A stretch of DNA of 39,000 nt from Saprospirales bacterium (GTDB lineage Bacteria; Bacteroidota; Bacteroidia; Chitinophagales; Saprospiraceae), in contig RECS01000066.1 in NCBI GenBank assembly GCA_007693915.1, forward strand, positions 1-39,000, in the 5' to 3' direction. The position numbers were made by a program, and so were the translations under genes. The notes beneath the pieces were generated by a model. It searched no databases. It was not told the DNA's origin and was given only the letters and a program-made list of their open reading frames with translations. Positions 17,895 to 27,939 of the stretch are shown piece by piece (position 1 is the first letter of the stretch; the number at the start of each line of letters is the position of its first letter).

Positions 17895-18152
17895 TCAGTC
17901 TTATTTTTTAAAAATCATACAAAATGTAAAGATAAGCCCGATTCCAATGAAATAAAAACTACAATTAGTGCATTTATTTTGGCACGGTTTTAAAATGGCA
18001 GTACTTTCGTGCTTTAATCATTGACCCAGAACGGAGACGAACTTTGTTTGATAAATTAGGGATAAATCCGAGACCAATTAAAGGGTTTTACAGATTTTAA
18101 TCTAGTGAAATAAAATTCGTTTTTGGTGTTTTTACAAATAAATATTAATTCC

Positions 18153-18746
18153 ATGTACGATTACATCAGCGGCAAAAAGAGCTCTCTCCAACCTGACCAC
18201 ATTGTTTTAGATGTCAACGGGGTGGGGTATTTACTTCATATTTCATTGCATACGCATGCCCAATTAAGGGAAGACGAAAATCCCCGATTATATACTCATT
18301 TGTACGTACGGGAGGATCAAATGGAACTTTATGGTTTTAGTACAGAGTTTGAGCGATCACTGTTCAGGTTGTTGATCAGTGTATCAGGAATAGGAACCAA
18401 TACTGCAAGATTAATATGCTCTTCTTTGAGTCCCGAAGAAATCAGAGCAGGCATTTTATCCGAAAATGTTGTAATATTTAAAAATGTTAAAGGAATAGGA
18501 GCAAAGACTGCACAGCGTATTATTCTCGATTTAAAAGATAAAGTTTTAAAGGATTACGGACAGGGTGATGCTACGGAATTGCTGACACCTTCAGATCATG
18601 AAATGGAAGAAGCTTTTAATGCCTTGGTTGCCTTAGGTTTTCAAAGACCAAAAATTCGTAAAGCCTTGAAAAGAGTAGTTACTGAGAGTGATCAGGAAAA
18701 TAGTACAGAGAACCTGATTAAGTTAGCTTTGAAGATAATGACCTAG
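18153..18746 (+). CDS. ruvA: Holliday junction DNA helicase subunit RuvA
   Basis: 197 residues from the ATG at 18153; an in-frame upstream start at 18123 would add ten residues before the conserved N-terminus MYDYISGK. Domain I (OB fold) contains VLDVNGVGYLL (about residues 18-28). Domain II has the paired helix-hairpin-helix motifs, VSGIGTNTARLI (77-88) and VKGIGAKTAQRII (112-124), which grip the junction backbone. Domain III (about 148-197, EEAFNALVALGF) contacts RuvB. RuvA holds the four-way junction open while RuvB drives branch migration. sprA follows on the same strand after about 200 bases, a neighbourhood I recall from other Bacteroidota. Confidence 0.95.
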   Translation: MYDYISGKKSSLQPDHIVLDVNGVGYLLHISLHTHAQLREDENPRLYTHLYVREDQMELYGFSTEFERSLFRLLISVSGIGTNTARLICSSLSPEEIRAGILSENVVIFKNVKGIGAKTAQRIILDLKDKVLKDYGQGDATELLTPSDHEMEEAFNALVALGFQRPKIRKALKRVVTESDQENSTENLIKLALKIMT

Positions 18747-18943
18747 GGCAATGATAAAATCAGGTACATGATTTATTTTTGCGCTCATTTTAGAATAATT
18801 GATTTGTACTGAGCTTTGTTTCAATAGAGAAAACAATGTTTTTAGGCGGAGAAAGCTCTGAGAAGTTAAATTAAAAATCTTAAAATTATACGCATAGAAT
18901 GCATTCAGCGTTAAGTGGTAATTGTTTTGTTCTTAATGGACTT

Positions 18944-21900
18944 ATGCGAGAAAAGAATAATTTGTCAATCGTCCTTGCCTTCGGGGCTTTTTTTATTTCT
19001 GCAAACCTTTTTGCTAGTAACGCGACCTTCTCAGGTAGTAATCTGGAGGATCCGTTTGAAGAGATGTTAGTAGAATTTCGCCTGATCGAAGAAGATACCA
19101 TTCCACTAAGGGATAGAGAAGGTGATTTTTTGAGATCTCGAGGTGGGAATCCATTTGACTTGAGGGATCCAGCTATCATTGAGCAGGAAGTCGAATATGA
19201 TCCGGTGACCAACAGATACTACATACTCGAAAGGATCGGAGACGATTTTTTCAGGACGCCTACTTATATGACATTTTCAGAATATCTGGAGTGGAGGTTT
19301 GAAAGAGAGGAAAGGGCTTATTTCAATAGTCTTGCCGGCATATCAGATCCTTACGGCGAGGTAGAGGGTTTGACAGACCCCATACTTGAGGTAGATATAG
19401 AAAGGAATTTGATTGACCGACTTTTTGGGGGATCCAATGTTGAAATTGAGCCTCAAGGAAATATCGATATCCTATTGGGTGCTCGTTTTCAAAATATACA
19501 AAATCCGGTCTTACCTGTAAGACAACAGCGTCAAGGAATCTTTGATTTCAATATGGATATTCAGATGAATGTTACCGGTAGAATAGGTGAAAAACTTTCT
19601 CTTTCTACCAACTATAATACTCGTCCAACTTTCGATTTTGAAAACCAATTAAATATCAAATTTGATAGCGAGGCCTTTAGCGATGATGATATCATAAAAA
19701 ATATAGAAGCGGGAAATGTGAGTCTTCCGCTTCGGTCTTCTCTTATTCAGGGTAGTCAAAGTCTTTTCGGAATTAAGACTGAACTTCAGTTTGGTCATTT
19801 GCGAATCACAGCAATCGCTTCTCAACAGAGGGCACGACAAGAAAGCATAACAGTTCAAGGTGGTTCACAAATACAGGAGTTTTCTGTGCGTGCTGATGAA
19901 TACGATGCCAATCGTCATTTCTTCCTCTCGCACTACAATCGAAATATGTATGAGGAGGCACTTGAAAGTCTGCCCTTTATCAATAGTTTGTTTCGGGTGG
20001 AAAGAGTTGAGGTCTGGGTAACCAATGTGGGTAATGAATTTGAGGATCTTAGACAAATAGTAGCTTTTTCGGATCTTGGAGAATTTGAAGAGTTTACCTC
20101 AGAGGATTCGCGTCAACAATTTGGGTTGCCTGTTGTGCCACAGGAGTTGAGACCGCTTTTTGGCGAAGGTGTCCTGCCGGATAACAGTTCAAACAGGATT
20201 TACCAGCAATTATTGAGGGACAGTAGCATGACCCGTGATTTACGAACGGTTGTTAGTACTTTACAGGGATTCCCCTATGAATTTGCCTCTGGAGTTGATT
20301 TTGAACAAAAAAGAGCCAGAAAACTTCCCTCGAATAGGTATACGCTCATTCCTGAGCTTGGTGTTTTACAGTTAGATGCAGCACTGCGTCCTGATGAAGT
20401 ATTGGCTGTTGCGTATGAATATACCTATAACGGAGAAGCATATAAAGTAGGAGAATTTGCGACTGATGTTGGTGCGTTTGAGGGTGATTCTACCAGTGCA
20501 AGCAGCAGAGTTTTATTTCTGAAAATGTTAAAAAGTTCCAGTCAGAATGTCGCTGAACCTATGTGGGATCTGATGATGAAAAATGTTTACTCGATCGGAG
20601 CTTTTCAAGCCAGTGAAGAAGACTTTAGGTTTGATATATATTACGATGATCCGGCTGGAGGTCAGAAGAGGTTTCTTCCGGAGTCAGGAGCAGCTGGAAG
20701 ACCGCTTCTTCAGATGTTTAATCTCGATAATCTCAACTACTTTGGTGACCCACAGCCAGATGGTTTCTTTGACTTCTTACCGGGAATTACAATCAACACG
20801 AGGACGGGTAAAGTTATGTTTCCCGTTCTAGAGCCTTTTGGCAGTTCATTAAAACGAATATTTGATGAAGAGCCTGCAATTGATGAAGATAGAAGCCTCG
20901 AGCTATATGAAAAGTACAATTATGATCTGCTCTATGATACAACGATTACGGTTGCGCGGGAATTTCAGGAGAGAAATAGGTTTGTGATGAAGGGATCTTT
21001 CCGTTCCTCTGTCTCAAGTGATATTTCCCTTGGGGCAATAAATGTGCCGAGAGGATCAGTGACCGTCCGAGCCGGGGGTACGGTCTTACAAGAAGATATT
21101 GATTATATAGTTGACTATCAGATAGGTCGGGTTCGAATAATTAACGATGCCTATCTTGCATCAGGAACCCCCATTAATGTATCTTTTGAAGATAACTCCT
21201 TATTTAGTTTTCAAACCAGAAGTATGGTTGGATTGAGGGCAGATTACGATATCAGCCCCAATATGAGTATTGGGGGGACTTATATGCATTTGTGGGAGAA
21301 ACCTTTTACTGAAAAAGTGAACTTTGGCGATGACCCCATTAATAACCGAATTTTTGGTGTAGATTTTAATTACAGTAATGAAGCACCTTGGCTTACCCGC
21401 ATGGTAGATGCTATACCACTAATCAGCACCCGAGAACAATCTACCATTGACTTTTATGTTGAGGGAGCGGCACTAAGACCGGGACATTCGCGGGCGATTA
21501 ATGTTGGTGATGATAAAGGTGGTGTGGTTTATATTGATGATTTTGAAGGAAGTTCTAGCAGAATTGATTTGAGAGTTCCTGTAAATAGCTGGATCATGTC
21601 ATCTATACCTCATGGAACCGGAAAGTGGCCGGAGTCAGATTTAACAGATGCTGATGTTACCGGAGCTAATCGTGCACTTATAAACTGGTACCGAATAGAA
21701 CGCACCATCGGTGGAGGTCAGAATAACCCTTACACCAGAACAGTAACACAACAGGAAATATTCAGAAACAGACCGCAAGTTCCCACGCTTTTCGATTTCA
21801 GGACATTTGATATTTCTTATTATCCGAATGAAAGAGGACCCTATAACTTTGATAGACCTGAGGGTATTCCGGGGTTTTCTGCGGGTATGAATCCCGATGG

Positions 21901-24900
21901 AACTCTTAGGGATCCTGAGTCAAGGTGGGGTGGAATGATGCGAGCATTGCCTACAAATGATTTTGAGCTTACCAATATAGAGTATGTTGAATTCTGGGTG
22001 CTGAACCCATTTATAGGCACTGAAGAGAGACCGGTACAGGACGGTGGTTATATGCACATCAATTTAGGAAATGTTTCCGAAGATATCATGAAAGATGGTT
22101 TGGCCTTTTACGAAAATGGTCTACCGGTTCCTGGTGACTTTATTCCAACTGATACTACATCCTGGGGAAGGGTTCCTACTGTTCCACCTGTGATTTATGC
22201 ATTTGCTAATGATCCTGAGCATCGTGCGTTACAAGATGTAGGTCTGGATGGCTTGGACAGTTTAGGTGAAATTGCTGTTTTTAATGATTACTATCAGTCC
22301 ATTCTGGCCTCGACTATTCTAACCAATGAGGCAAAAGCTCAAATTATTGCCGATTTATCAAATGATGATTATAAGTTTTGGGATGATCCAAGTTTTACCG
22401 AGGAGGACGATATTTTTACCAGATACAGAAGATTCAATAATCCGGAAGGGAATTCACCCATATCCCAACCGGGACAAAGAATAAGTAATGCGTATACTAA
22501 CTTCCCTGACTCCGAGGATGTAAACAGGGATGGGTCTATGAATACTACGGAAGCCTATTTTGATTATCAGATCCCAATCAGACACAATGGTAATAATGGG
22601 CTGGAATGGAATGAGTTTATCACTGACACCGTGGTTAATCCAGGGAATCAGGTCTGGTACAGATTTAAGGTCCCGATCAATCAATACGACAATAGGATAG
22701 GTGGTATTCAGGATTTTCGTTCGATTAAATTTATCAGGATGTACATGACTGGCTTTGAAAAGCCAATCACCCTGCGCTTTGCCTCTCTTGATTTGACCAG
22801 AAACCAATGGCGAAGAGTTACCCGTCAATTAGATAATGCCCCGCCAACTACTGAATTGCCAGGCGATAATGAATTTGATATCAGTGTAGTAAACATAGAA
22901 GAGCATTCAAGCAGAACGCCTTTTCGGTATATTATTCCTCCGGGGATTGTTAGGGAACGTAATTATCAATCTACCTTTTCCAATGCCTTTTTAAATGAGC
23001 AATCCCTTGCGTTGAATATTTGTAACCTTCAATCTCAACGATTGAATGCCGTTTACCGACTATTGGGCGAGATGGACATGCGATATTATGAGCGACTAAA
23101 GATGTTTGTCCACGCTGAAACCCTGGATGCGATGGAGGACGATGACTTATCCATTGTGATGAGAATAGGTAGTGACTACACCAGTAATTACTATGAGTAT
23201 GAAATACCACTCAAGTTTTCTCGATTTGAGGCAGGGAAAAGTTATGATCGAATAGTTTGGCCGGAGGAAAATGAATTTGATTTTCCCCTTGAATTATTAA
23301 AAAATGTAAAAGTCAATCGTAATCAGGCAGGCGTAGCAAATAATGTAATCTATGAGGAGCCTGATCCTGAAAAACCGGAAAACACGGTTAGGGTCATGGG
23401 AAATCCTAACACAGGTGCAGTAAAGACTATGATGGTTGGAGTCCGTAATAATTCTACCAATTCAACTTTTTGCGCTGAAATATGGATCAATGAACTTCGT
23501 TTGACCGGACTAAATGAGCAGGGTGGTGTCGCTGGTTTAGCCCGCTTGAATATGAAATTGGCAGATTTTGGAAATATTGCAGTAAGTGGTAGCCATACCA
23601 GTGTAGGGTGGGGTAGCCTGGAACAAAAAATTCAACAAAGAAGTAAAGAAGCGATCACTCAGTTCGATATTGCAGCTGACTTTGAATTGGGTAGATTTTT
23701 ACCTGAGGAGGCCAATGTAGATATTCCTTTCTTTGCTCAATACTCGACTGAAATTCGCACACCTCAGTTCGATCCGTATGATCTTGATCTTGAATTGGAT
23801 GAAAAATTAAATCTGGCGGAAACTGCCGCCGAGCGAGACTCGCTAAGGGATCAGGCGATCAGTCGAACTGATATCAAGAGTTTTAATTTTACTAATGTGA
23901 GAAAAAGGCGATCAGGAGATGCTCCTGTTCGCCCATGGAATATTGAAAACTTTTCTTTGACTTACGCCTATACAGAGACCAATCGGAGCGACCCGATTCT
24001 TGAGCAAGACGATAATACAAGGCATACGGGCTCTCTAAATTACAGGTATTCACGACCTGCAACTTATGTTGAACCATTGAAAAATGTTTTTGGAGGAGCT
24101 CGGGCATTGAGGCTGATTAGCGATTTTAATTTCAATCCACTTCCCAACAGCATTGGCTTCAGAACTACTTTAGACAGGAGGCTGAATCAGCGTTTGTACC
24201 GCTTTAGTGAGGGAGAATTCAGCACATCGACCAGTCGTCAGTTTTTATGGAATAGAGATCACGATGTCACTTGGGATCTTACCCGTTCTTTAAAATTGAA
24301 TTTTGTAGCGACGGGTAATGCAGTTATTGATGAGTTGGATGATTCAGGATTTACTTTACAGGATGAGTTTGTTGGAACCGAAAAATCTGACAGGCGAGAC
24401 TATGTTCTCGATAATATGAGAGGTTTTGGTCGATTGAAGGATTACAACCATACCTTTACTGCAAATTATAAAGTCCCCATTGACAAACTTCCTTACTTAG
24501 ACTGGGTCAGTGTAGATGCCAGGTATAATGCAAGTTATAATTGGGCTGCTGCCCCTGTAAGAGTTGAGTTCCTGGGAAATAGCATTTATAACTCAAGGGG
24601 CGAAAGTATTCGTGCTACGCTGAATTTTGAACGTCTTTATAATCAAATAGGCTATCTAAGCAGAATCAATAGGAGGACGCCACCGGGCAGGGGGACACCA
24701 CCGGGAAGAGGTGGACAGCAAACTGATCGTGACCGACAGGGACCTCGTCAGCCATCTACCATCGAAAGAGTTATTGTCAGACCTCTATTGTTGGTTAGAA
24801 GAGGTAGGTTTAACTACAACAGAGATTATACTTCATTTGTACCGGGATTACTTTTTGAGCCTTCTTTTGCAGGTATGGCAAGCGGATTATCTACTCCGGG

Positions 24901-26215
24901 TATTGATTATGCTTTTGGAAGGCAACCGTCGGATAGCTGGTTGTTAGAGAATGCAAGGGACAAAGGTTGGTTTTCAGCGGATCTTCGACAAAATCAAAAT
25001 GTCAGCAGAACCTATTCAGAATCGTGGAATGCTACTGTTGACCTTGAACCCTTCAGGGATTTCAGAATTGAAATTAAAATGGATAAACGGTTTTCAAGCA
25101 GTGAATCCTTTTTGTTCAAAAACTTTGGAGAGGAATTTATTGAGCCTGAGGATTATCTGAATGCAGAATATGGATTTGGAAGAATTACCGAGTTTGGTTC
25201 CTATTCAGTTTCGTATTTGGCACTCAATACCCTTTTTAAGGACAGCAATCAAGAAATTCAGGGTTTGTTCAATACTTTTAAATCCAACAGATCTATTATT
25301 TCAGGACGATTAAATCCTGATGGTGACCCTCATCCATTTGATGGTCCCAATTTCAAAGAAGGATTTGGATCGAATCAAGAGGAGGTGATTTTACCTTCTT
25401 TCCTTGCGGCTTATACAGATTCTGATCCAGAAGATATCGGGCTTAATGTTTTTGATGTAAAACCTTTACCCAATTGGTCTATAAATTACAACGGACTGAG
25501 TAGATTACCGTTCTTTAGTGATATTTTTGATAGAGTTACTATTTCGCACGGATATCAATCTTCCTTAACTGCAAATAGATTTGATAGTAGATTGTCGTAT
25601 ACCACGGATGAAACAGGTGATTCACGTATCCCTCAAAACATTGACTCTGTATCAGGTAATTATTACCCCAGGTTGTCAGTACCGGAATTGGTAATCAATG
25701 AAAGTTTTACTCCACTGATTGGAATTTCAGTTCAAACCAAATCAGGGATTGATATTTCATTTGACTACAAAAGATCGAGAACGCTTGCACTATCAACTAT
25801 TGGGCAAAATTTGAATGAAACCCGATCTACAGACTATACTTTTGGCTTTGGTTATGTCATTAAAGATTTTCGTTTTGGGGGTCAGGCACCGCCGCAAAGA
25901 GGAGATAGGCAACCTGGTGACACCAGAGACAGACGACCAGGTCAACAATCTTCTACGCGAGATTTGAGGATCTTATTTGATGTATCAGTACGGGATGACA
26001 GGACTCTTCAGCATAGTTGGGGCTTGGATATCAACCCTCGGGATACAAGAGGTCAAAGAGCTGTACGGATTGCTCCTGCTGTGGAATATGATTTGTCTAG
26101 AAATCTTTCAATCAGGGTGTTTATGGATTATTTTAGAACAGTTCCATATACTACACAATCATATCCCATTACCAATACACAAGCCGGAATCCGAGTAAGG
26201 TTTACTTTGAATTAA
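18944..26215 (+). CDS. sprA: T9SS outer-membrane translocon / gliding motility protein SprA
   Basis: 2423 residues from the ATG at 18944, close to the roughly 2400 of known SprA proteins. An ATG at 18899 would add 15 residues; 18944 is preferred because it gives a compact signal peptide (hydrophobic about residues 8-23, cleavage near LFA). SprA forms a giant 36-strand barrel that is the protein-conducting channel of the type IX system and works with PorV and a plug protein. Recognisable segments include the repeated FEDNSLFSFQTRSMVGLRAD region, VVYIDDFEGSSSRIDLR (about 862-878), NSTNSTFCAEIWINELRL (about 1502-1520) and the late VPGLLFEPSFAGMASGLS block. The C-terminus AGIRVRFTLN suits a barrel end. 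Two Pro/Gly/Arg/Gln-rich inserts, near residues 1910-1940 and 2313-2337, interrupt the barrel. The gene is followed by a two-component system on the same strand. Confidence 0.95.
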   Translation: MREKNNLSIVLAFGAFFISANLFASNATFSGSNLEDPFEEMLVEFRLIEEDTIPLRDREGDFLRSRGGNPFDLRDPAIIEQEVEYDPVTNRYYILERIGDDFFRTPTYMTFSEYLEWRFEREERAYFNSLAGISDPYGEVEGLTDPILEVDIERNLIDRLFGGSNVEIEPQGNIDILLGARFQNIQNPVLPVRQQRQGIFDFNMDIQMNVTGRIGEKLSLSTNYNTRPTFDFENQLNIKFDSEAFSDDDIIKNIEAGNVSLPLRSSLIQGSQSLFGIKTELQFGHLRITAIASQQRARQESITVQGGSQIQEFSVRADEYDANRHFFLSHYNRNMYEEALESLPFINSLFRVERVEVWVTNVGNEFEDLRQIVAFSDLGEFEEFTSEDSRQQFGLPVVPQELRPLFGEGVLPDNSSNRIYQQLLRDSSMTRDLRTVVSTLQGFPYEFASGVDFEQKRARKLPSNRYTLIPELGVLQLDAALRPDEVLAVAYEYTYNGEAYKVGEFATDVGAFEGDSTSASSRVLFLKMLKSSSQNVAEPMWDLMMKNVYSIGAFQASEEDFRFDIYYDDPAGGQKRFLPESGAAGRPLLQMFNLDNLNYFGDPQPDGFFDFLPGITINTRTGKVMFPVLEPFGSSLKRIFDEEPAIDEDRSLELYEKYNYDLLYDTTITVAREFQERNRFVMKGSFRSSVSSDISLGAINVPRGSVTVRAGGTVLQEDIDYIVDYQIGRVRIINDAYLASGTPINVSFEDNSLFSFQTRSMVGLRADYDISPNMSIGGTYMHLWEKPFTEKVNFGDDPINNRIFGVDFNYSNEAPWLTRMVDAIPLISTREQSTIDFYVEGAALRPGHSRAINVGDDKGGVVYIDDFEGSSSRIDLRVPVNSWIMSSIPHGTGKWPESDLTDADVTGANRALINWYRIERTIGGGQNNPYTRTVTQQEIFRNRPQVPTLFDFRTFDISYYPNERGPYNFDRPEGIPGFSAGMNPDGTLRDPESRWGGMMRALPTNDFELTNIEYVEFWVLNPFIGTEERPVQDGGYMHINLGNVSEDIMKDGLAFYENGLPVPGDFIPTDTTSWGRVPTVPPVIYAFANDPEHRALQDVGLDGLDSLGEIAVFNDYYQSILASTILTNEAKAQIIADLSNDDYKFWDDPSFTEEDDIFTRYRRFNNPEGNSPISQPGQRISNAYTNFPDSEDVNRDGSMNTTEAYFDYQIPIRHNGNNGLEWNEFITDTVVNPGNQVWYRFKVPINQYDNRIGGIQDFRSIKFIRMYMTGFEKPITLRFASLDLTRNQWRRVTRQLDNAPPTTELPGDNEFDISVVNIEEHSSRTPFRYIIPPGIVRERNYQSTFSNAFLNEQSLALNICNLQSQRLNAVYRLLGEMDMRYYERLKMFVHAETLDAMEDDDLSIVMRIGSDYTSNYYEYEIPLKFSRFEAGKSYDRIVWPEENEFDFPLELLKNVKVNRNQAGVANNVIYEEPDPEKPENTVRVMGNPNTGAVKTMMVGVRNNSTNSTFCAEIWINELRLTGLNEQGGVAGLARLNMKLADFGNIAVSGSHTSVGWGSLEQKIQQRSKEAITQFDIAADFELGRFLPEEANVDIPFFAQYSTEIRTPQFDPYDLDLELDEKLNLAETAAERDSLRDQAISRTDIKSFNFTNVRKRRSGDAPVRPWNIENFSLTYAYTETNRSDPILEQDDNTRHTGSLNYRYSRPATYVEPLKNVFGGARALRLISDFNFNPLPNSIGFRTTLDRRLNQRLYRFSEGEFSTSTSRQFLWNRDHDVTWDLTRSLKLNFVATGNAVIDELDDSGFTLQDEFVGTEKSDRRDYVLDNMRGFGRLKDYNHTFTANYKVPIDKLPYLDWVSVDARYNASYNWAAAPVRVEFLGNSIYNSRGESIRATLNFERLYNQIGYLSRINRRTPPGRGTPPGRGGQQTDRDRQGPRQPSTIERVIVRPLLLVRRGRFNYNRDYTSFVPGLLFEPSFAGMASGLSTPGIDYAFGRQPSDSWLLENARDKGWFSADLRQNQNVSRTYSESWNATVDLEPFRDFRIEIKMDKRFSSSESFLFKNFGEEFIEPEDYLNAEYGFGRITEFGSYSVSYLALNTLFKDSNQEIQGLFNTFKSNRSIISGRLNPDGDPHPFDGPNFKEGFGSNQEEVILPSFLAAYTDSDPEDIGLNVFDVKPLPNWSINYNGLSRLPFFSDIFDRVTISHGYQSSLTANRFDSRLSYTTDETGDSRIPQNIDSVSGNYYPRLSVPELVINESFTPLIGISVQTKSGIDISFDYKRSRTLALSTIGQNLNETRSTDYTFGFGYVIKDFRFGGQAPPQRGDRQPGDTRDRRPGQQSSTRDLRILFDVSVRDDRTLQHSWGLDINPRDTRGQRAVRIAPAVEYDLSRNLSIRVFMDYFRTVPYTTQSYPITNTQAGIRVRFTLN
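24677..24712 (+). repeat. tandem hexapeptide TPPGRG repeat inside sprA
   Basis: Two adjacent 18-base units (24677-24694 and 24695-24712) both encode TPPGRG. They differ at four of six codons, all by synonymous third-base changes. They begin a longer low-complexity stretch rich in G, R, Q, D and P that runs to about 24765, probably an extracellular or periplasmic loop of the barrel. Confidence 0.85.
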
Positions 26216-26328
26216 AGTTTCAATATTGTGAAAACTATTTTGCACTCATTTTTTATTGAAAAGCTTTTTTGTAAAGGGTTCATTCTTTTTTATTCATTTA
26301 AAAACTGATCAAGCTCATCAAAATTCAT

Positions 26329-26336
26329 TAAATTTG
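26329..26336 (+). promoter_or_regulatory. candidate -7 element for the two-component operon
   Basis: TAAATTTG matches TAnnTTTG and lies 30 bases before the kinase ATG. No TTG is seen at the proper -33 distance, so support is partial. Confidence 0.3.
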
Positions 26337-26366
26337 AGTCTATGATTTTCTAGGCAGCTTGACATT

Positions 26367-27869
26367 ATGAACAAGATAGCAATTTGGAGCATAATTATTT
26401 TGATGAGTGCCGGTGTGGTAGGTTCATTTTTTATTCAGTTGTATTGGATTAATTTCTCACTTGAATTAAATGAATCTAAGTTTGATCAGAATGTGTTCTC
26501 AGCCCTATCCAATGTTGCTTCTCAATTAGAAAGAATAGATCAAGTCCGTCAGAGTACTGAAATTCTAAACTTATATGGAAAAACGGTAAATGTTGATTGG
26601 GATGAGGTAGCCAAAAATCCTTATTCTACTCAAGATTATTCGGTCACCATCAATGTATTGGAGCGCCTTCTTAAGATTGATTCAGCCTCCATACTTGATC
26701 CAACTCATTTGCTAACAGGTGGCATATGGTCGTCCATGGTTGATGGTACTATTGTCGAGACAGTGGCATTGGAAGAACGAATTGATCCGCTCATTCTAGA
26801 TCAATTGATAGAGACAGAGCTGAATAATAGAAATATTGGTATTAAATTCCATTATGGAGTGTACTCCAATGAGGAGGAGGCGTTTGTTATAGATGATGGA
26901 AAATACACGGTACCGTTCTCTGGTAGAAATATATCAGAAGCTGATGTTGAGCAAGTTATATTAAGTTCTCTTAGTAACTCGAGGTATAAGGTTAAACTGT
27001 TTGCATCCCATGTAGGCTCTCCAGGATCACTAATCATTCACTTTCCGGATCGATCCAGGTTTCTTTGGGAAGATACTTGGGTTACTTTACTTGGTTCTGT
27101 GCTGTTCACCATACTCATCTTGTTTTGTTTTGGTTACACCATTTTTATCATTTTCCGCCAGAAACAACTCTCCGAGATGAAAAGCGATTTTATAAACAAT
27201 ATGACACATGAATTCAAAACTCCTATTGCTACGATTTCACTTGCAGCAGACAGTATATTTTCACCAAGAATTTTCAACAATCCCGATAAAGTAAAACGCT
27301 TTGCCGGAGTTATAAAGCAGGAGAACCAGCGGATGCTGGGACAGGTAGAAAAAGTTCTGCAAATGGCTTTAATTGATAAAAAGCAGTTCGGTCTAAAGAT
27401 CACAGATTTGGATTTGCATGAGATTATTGAACAATCTGTCGGACATTTTAGCTTACTTGTTCAGAAAAGGGAAGGCGGAATTACTACCAGCCTAAATGCC
27501 CGAAATCCTGTAATCCGAGGTGATAGGGTGCACATTGAAAATATCATCAATAACCTGATGGACAATGCCTACAAATACAGTCCTGAAAAACCTGAAATTA
27601 AAATCAGGACTTTTGATACCAACGATGGGATAGAAGTATGGGTTAGTGATAATGGTGTAGGGTTGACATCGGAAGCCAAAATGAATATTTTTGATAAATT
27701 TTATAGGGTACATACCGGCAACCTGCATGATGTTAAAGGATTCGGTCTTGGGTTAACTTATGTAAAAGCAATGATGATTGCTCATGGAGGAGTGATTGAT
27801 GTGGAGAGTACTCCGGGGCGTGGTAGTACATTCATTTTGAATTTTCCCAGAAATTTCGAGAAAGATTAA
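26367..27869 (+). CDS. rprX: sensor histidine kinase, RprX/PorY-like
   Basis: 500 residues. Two transmembrane segments (about residues 5-27 and 238-263) enclose a periplasmic sensor domain of about 210 residues with no recognised fold. There is no HAMP domain: the second helix runs almost directly into the dimerisation helix. The phospho-acceptor is H281 in NNMTHEFKTPI; the ATPase domain shows the N box (NNLMDNAYKYS, 395-405), G1 box (SDNGVGL, 427-433) and G2 box (GFGLGLTYVK, 458-467). This architecture fits the Bacteroidota RprX/PorY branch, members of which influence envelope and T9SS gene expression. The partner regulator follows after 70 bases. Its place just behind sprA makes an envelope-sensing role plausible, which is inference. 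The gene symbol is by resemblance only. Confidence 0.85.
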   Translation: MNKIAIWSIIILMSAGVVGSFFIQLYWINFSLELNESKFDQNVFSALSNVASQLERIDQVRQSTEILNLYGKTVNVDWDEVAKNPYSTQDYSVTINVLERLLKIDSASILDPTHLLTGGIWSSMVDGTIVETVALEERIDPLILDQLIETELNNRNIGIKFHYGVYSNEEEAFVIDDGKYTVPFSGRNISEADVEQVILSSLSNSRYKVKLFASHVGSPGSLIIHFPDRSRFLWEDTWVTLLGSVLFTILILFCFGYTIFIIFRQKQLSEMKSDFINNMTHEFKTPIATISLAADSIFSPRIFNNPDKVKRFAGVIKQENQRMLGQVEKVLQMALIDKKQFGLKITDLDLHEIIEQSVGHFSLLVQKREGGITTSLNARNPVIRGDRVHIENIINNLMDNAYKYSPEKPEIKIRTFDTNDGIEVWVSDNGVGLTSEAKMNIFDKFYRVHTGNLHDVKGFGLGLTYVKAMMIAHGGVIDVESTPGRGSTFILNFPRNFEKD

Positions 27870-27939
27870 GTACTTTTTTTTCAACTACATACAGAATTAA
27901 TAAATGAAGCGTTAATAATTTGTAAATTGAAAAAGAATT

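Noticed and set aside
18899-18943. Upstream ATG as the start of sprA
   Set aside because: It would place 15 extra residues, including a cysteine, ahead of an otherwise normal signal peptide; the ATG at 18944 is simpler, though this is not proven.
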